Assembly: GCA_030430025.1 (NCBI GenBank)
Contig: JAUIGR010000017.1
Coordinates: 1 to 56,008, forward strand
Reading direction: 5' to 3'
Source of the DNA: Gammaproteobacteria bacterium
Lineage (GTDB): Bacteria > Pseudomonadota > Gammaproteobacteria > Xanthomonadales > Marinicellaceae
Length of the DNA stretch: 56,008 nt
Shown: positions 55,188-56,008 of the stretch, piece by piece
Position numbering within the stretch: position 1 is the first letter of the stretch
How the letters are laid out: every line of letters begins with the position of its first letter
Made by a program: the position numbers and the translations under genes
The notes under the pieces: model-generated
Database searches by the model: none
What the model saw: only the letters and a program-made list of their open reading frames with translations
What the model was told of the DNA's origin: nothing

Positions 55188-55390
55188 ATGTGGCTTAAAA
55201 CCTGTCAAATGAAAGACAATTTGCCTAGATGTAGGGGTACTTGCGATATTTTCGATAAACAGATTTTTTGTCACTGTACTCGAGAAAACTATGCCAGTTG
55301 GCATTGGTTTACCGATCTCTGTAAGTTCTTAGCAGGTACTGATGGTTCAATAGACGGAGTTAAAACTTGTAAAAAAGATACCAATCAAAA
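55188..55390 (+). pseudogene. Broken Cys-rich small protein gene
   Basis: The open frame begins MWLKTCQMKDNLPRC, lacks a signal peptide, and contains CHC...WHWFTDLCKFLAG...VKTCKK. This matches the spacing of the C-terminal half of the Cys-rich protein at 36791-37123. Its natural end is lost: the frame runs on for some 75 codons into the antisense strand of rnpB. Probably a truncated family member left next to rnpB. Confidence 0.5.
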
Positions 55391-55394
55391 TTCA

Positions 55395-55752
55395 GTTGAG
55401 TTGGTCTGTAAGCCGGGTTCTGTTCGCTATCGCGCGGCAATCATTCATCTGGGACTGTCATTGCTGACAGCCTCAAGCAACCTACCCGAAAGCGATGCGG
55501 GCAACATCATTGCTTTCCTATTTGGTCTTGCTCCAAGTGGGGTTTACCTGACCGCTTTTGTTACCAAAAGCGCGGTGCGCTCTTACCGCACCATTTCACC
55601 CTTACCCCTCGCCTAACGTTAGGTGAGAGGCGGTATCCTTTCTGTTGCACTGGCCGTAGGCTCACGCCCCCCGGATGTTATCCGGCACTTTGCCCTATGG
55701 AGCCCGGACTTTCCTCGATTGTTAAACAACCGCGATTGCCCGACCAACTCAG
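55395..55752 (-). ncRNA. rnpB: RNase P RNA, bacterial type A
   Basis: On the minus strand the universal RNase P RNA landmarks occur in order: GAGGAAAGTCCGGGCTCC near the 5' end, CCAGTGCAACAGAAAG, GGTAAGGGTGAAA-like sequence, GGTGCGGTAAGAGCGCACCG, GGTAAACCCCACTTGGAGCA, GGTTGCTTGAGG, CAGATGAATGATTGCC, and AACAGAACCCGGCTTA near the 3' end. The P1 stem pairs GAGTTGGTC (55750-55742) with GACCAACTC (55406-55398). Length about 358 bases, normal for type A. It is the catalytic RNA that trims tRNA 5' ends. The ends are estimated from P1. Confidence 0.95.
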
Positions 55753-55756
55753 ACTC

Positions 55757-55787
55757 ATTATTTTCGAGATTTTGTCATAAATTGCAA
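55757..55787 (-). promoter_or_regulatory. rnpB: Probable rnpB promoter
   Basis: On the minus strand TTGCAA (55782-55787) and AAATAA/AATAAT (about 55757-55763) with 18-19 bases between. This places the start close to the P1 stem of rnpB. Confidence 0.5.
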
Positions 55788-55834
55788 CCTTTAGTAGATC
55801 AGATCCTTTTCTCAAACAGATTACTTCCTAATTA

Positions 55835-56008
55835 GTCGAACCTGAAAAATGCATAAGTTATTGTTGGATAAGATAAATATATTACAATCTCCATATTTTT
55901 TCGACCAGAAAACAAGTGTTTCAATGCTTTTTTATTCGCCGCTTCCATGCGGCTCTCAGGCTAACGTGAAAAAGTTTTCCAGAAACTTTTTTATGGTCGA
56001 TGGTGTGG
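55835..56008 (+). repeat. Interspersed structured repeat, copy 6 (right part outside window)
   Basis: TA at 55833-55834, then GTCGAACCTGAAAAATGC. It includes the CCGC/GCGG and AAAAGTTT hairpins and stops at GGTGTGG at the window end. Its last 70-80 bases equal the corresponding part of copy 1, but the bases before that differ (CAATGCTTTT against CGATGCATTT). Confidence 0.93.

Noticed and set aside
55391-55616. Continuation of the Cys-rich ORF as a 142-residue protein
   Set aside because: The second half is the antisense strand of rnpB, so the longer protein is not a natural gene.
55623-55835. Open frame of 70 codons
   Set aside because: Antisense to the 5' part of rnpB and its promoter.
1-56008. 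Possibility that the window is a circular element, since both ends carry the same repeat
   Set aside because: The bases before the shared part differ (CAATGCTT against CGATGCAT), and the content is chromosomal housekeeping; different copies of one repeat explain it.
1-56008. CRISPR array
   Set aside because: The repeats are long, dispersed, of varied length and without regular spacers; no cas genes.
1-56008. tRNA or ribosomal RNA genes
   Set aside because: No cloverleaf with TTCGA/T-loop context or rRNA signature was found. GGTTCGA matches belong to repeat ends.

Overview
The window looks like chromosomal DNA of a marine gammaproteobacterium with an AT-rich genome. Housekeeping genes of gammaproteobacterial type are present (hemE, ttcA, mutL-miaA, gmk, yicC, dtd, a SlyD-type FKBP, tag and the RNase P RNA gene). 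Several secreted proteins carry a short C-terminal IFxxGF(E/Q) tail. From memory this mix resembles Marinicella-like or Lysobacterales-related lineages; that is an inference, not a database result. Both ends of the window lie inside copies of the same interspersed repeat, so it may be a contig broken at repeats.

Layout. 1-222 repeat copy; 226-4038 (-) an ECF sigma / anti-sigma / TPR-HEAT / HEAT operon. 4288-5625 secreted unknown. 5848-7598 DUF4166 plus saccharopine-dehydrogenase-like pair. 7714-9200 (-) a small Arg-rich ORF and a coupled pair of unknown genes. 9430-11334 (-) secreted beta-helix protein. 11453-13315 (-) TPR-GGDEF diguanylate cyclase. 13456-13531 possible small RNA. 13560-16328 (-) a tightly coupled 3-hydroxyanthranilate / 2-aminomuconate operon. 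16414 VOC protein; 16958-18346 (-) periplasmic beta-propeller; 18476-20254 hemE-Rieske-GtrA; 20554-21867 tandemly duplicated secreted protein.

21965-25354 (-) is an operon MATE / tag / lipoprotein / GNAT-GFA fusion. 25399-25747 holds gene remnants. 25837-28387 (-) is a BaeSR-like two-component system beside a Spy-like chaperone. Then come a SlyD-like FKBP, a Pycsar-TM-like pair, dtd, gmk, yicC and a 1088-residue sortilin/BNR-type propeller protein. 36019-37760 is a decayed zone: a repeat copy, a small Cys-rich secreted protein, an rnpB fragment and an IS5-type transposase remnant. After that come a DUF1496-like gene, ttcA, a DUF465 gene, a TraB/GumN-like gene, a repeat copy, a DUF1501/DUF1800 pair, a cupredoxin, a MoxR/VWA pair, a KdpD-like/KdpE-like/TrkH potassium module with a repeat inside it, miaA-mutL, another repeat, a secreted unknown, a broken Cys-rich ORF, complete rnpB and a last repeat copy.

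The most notable features are a highly structured, modular, MITE-like repeat with TA flanks (six copies plus a solo end), the shared C-terminal tail on four unrelated exported proteins, a displaced fragment of rnpB, an orphan terminator marking a possible small RNA, and an in-frame GNAT-GFA fusion.
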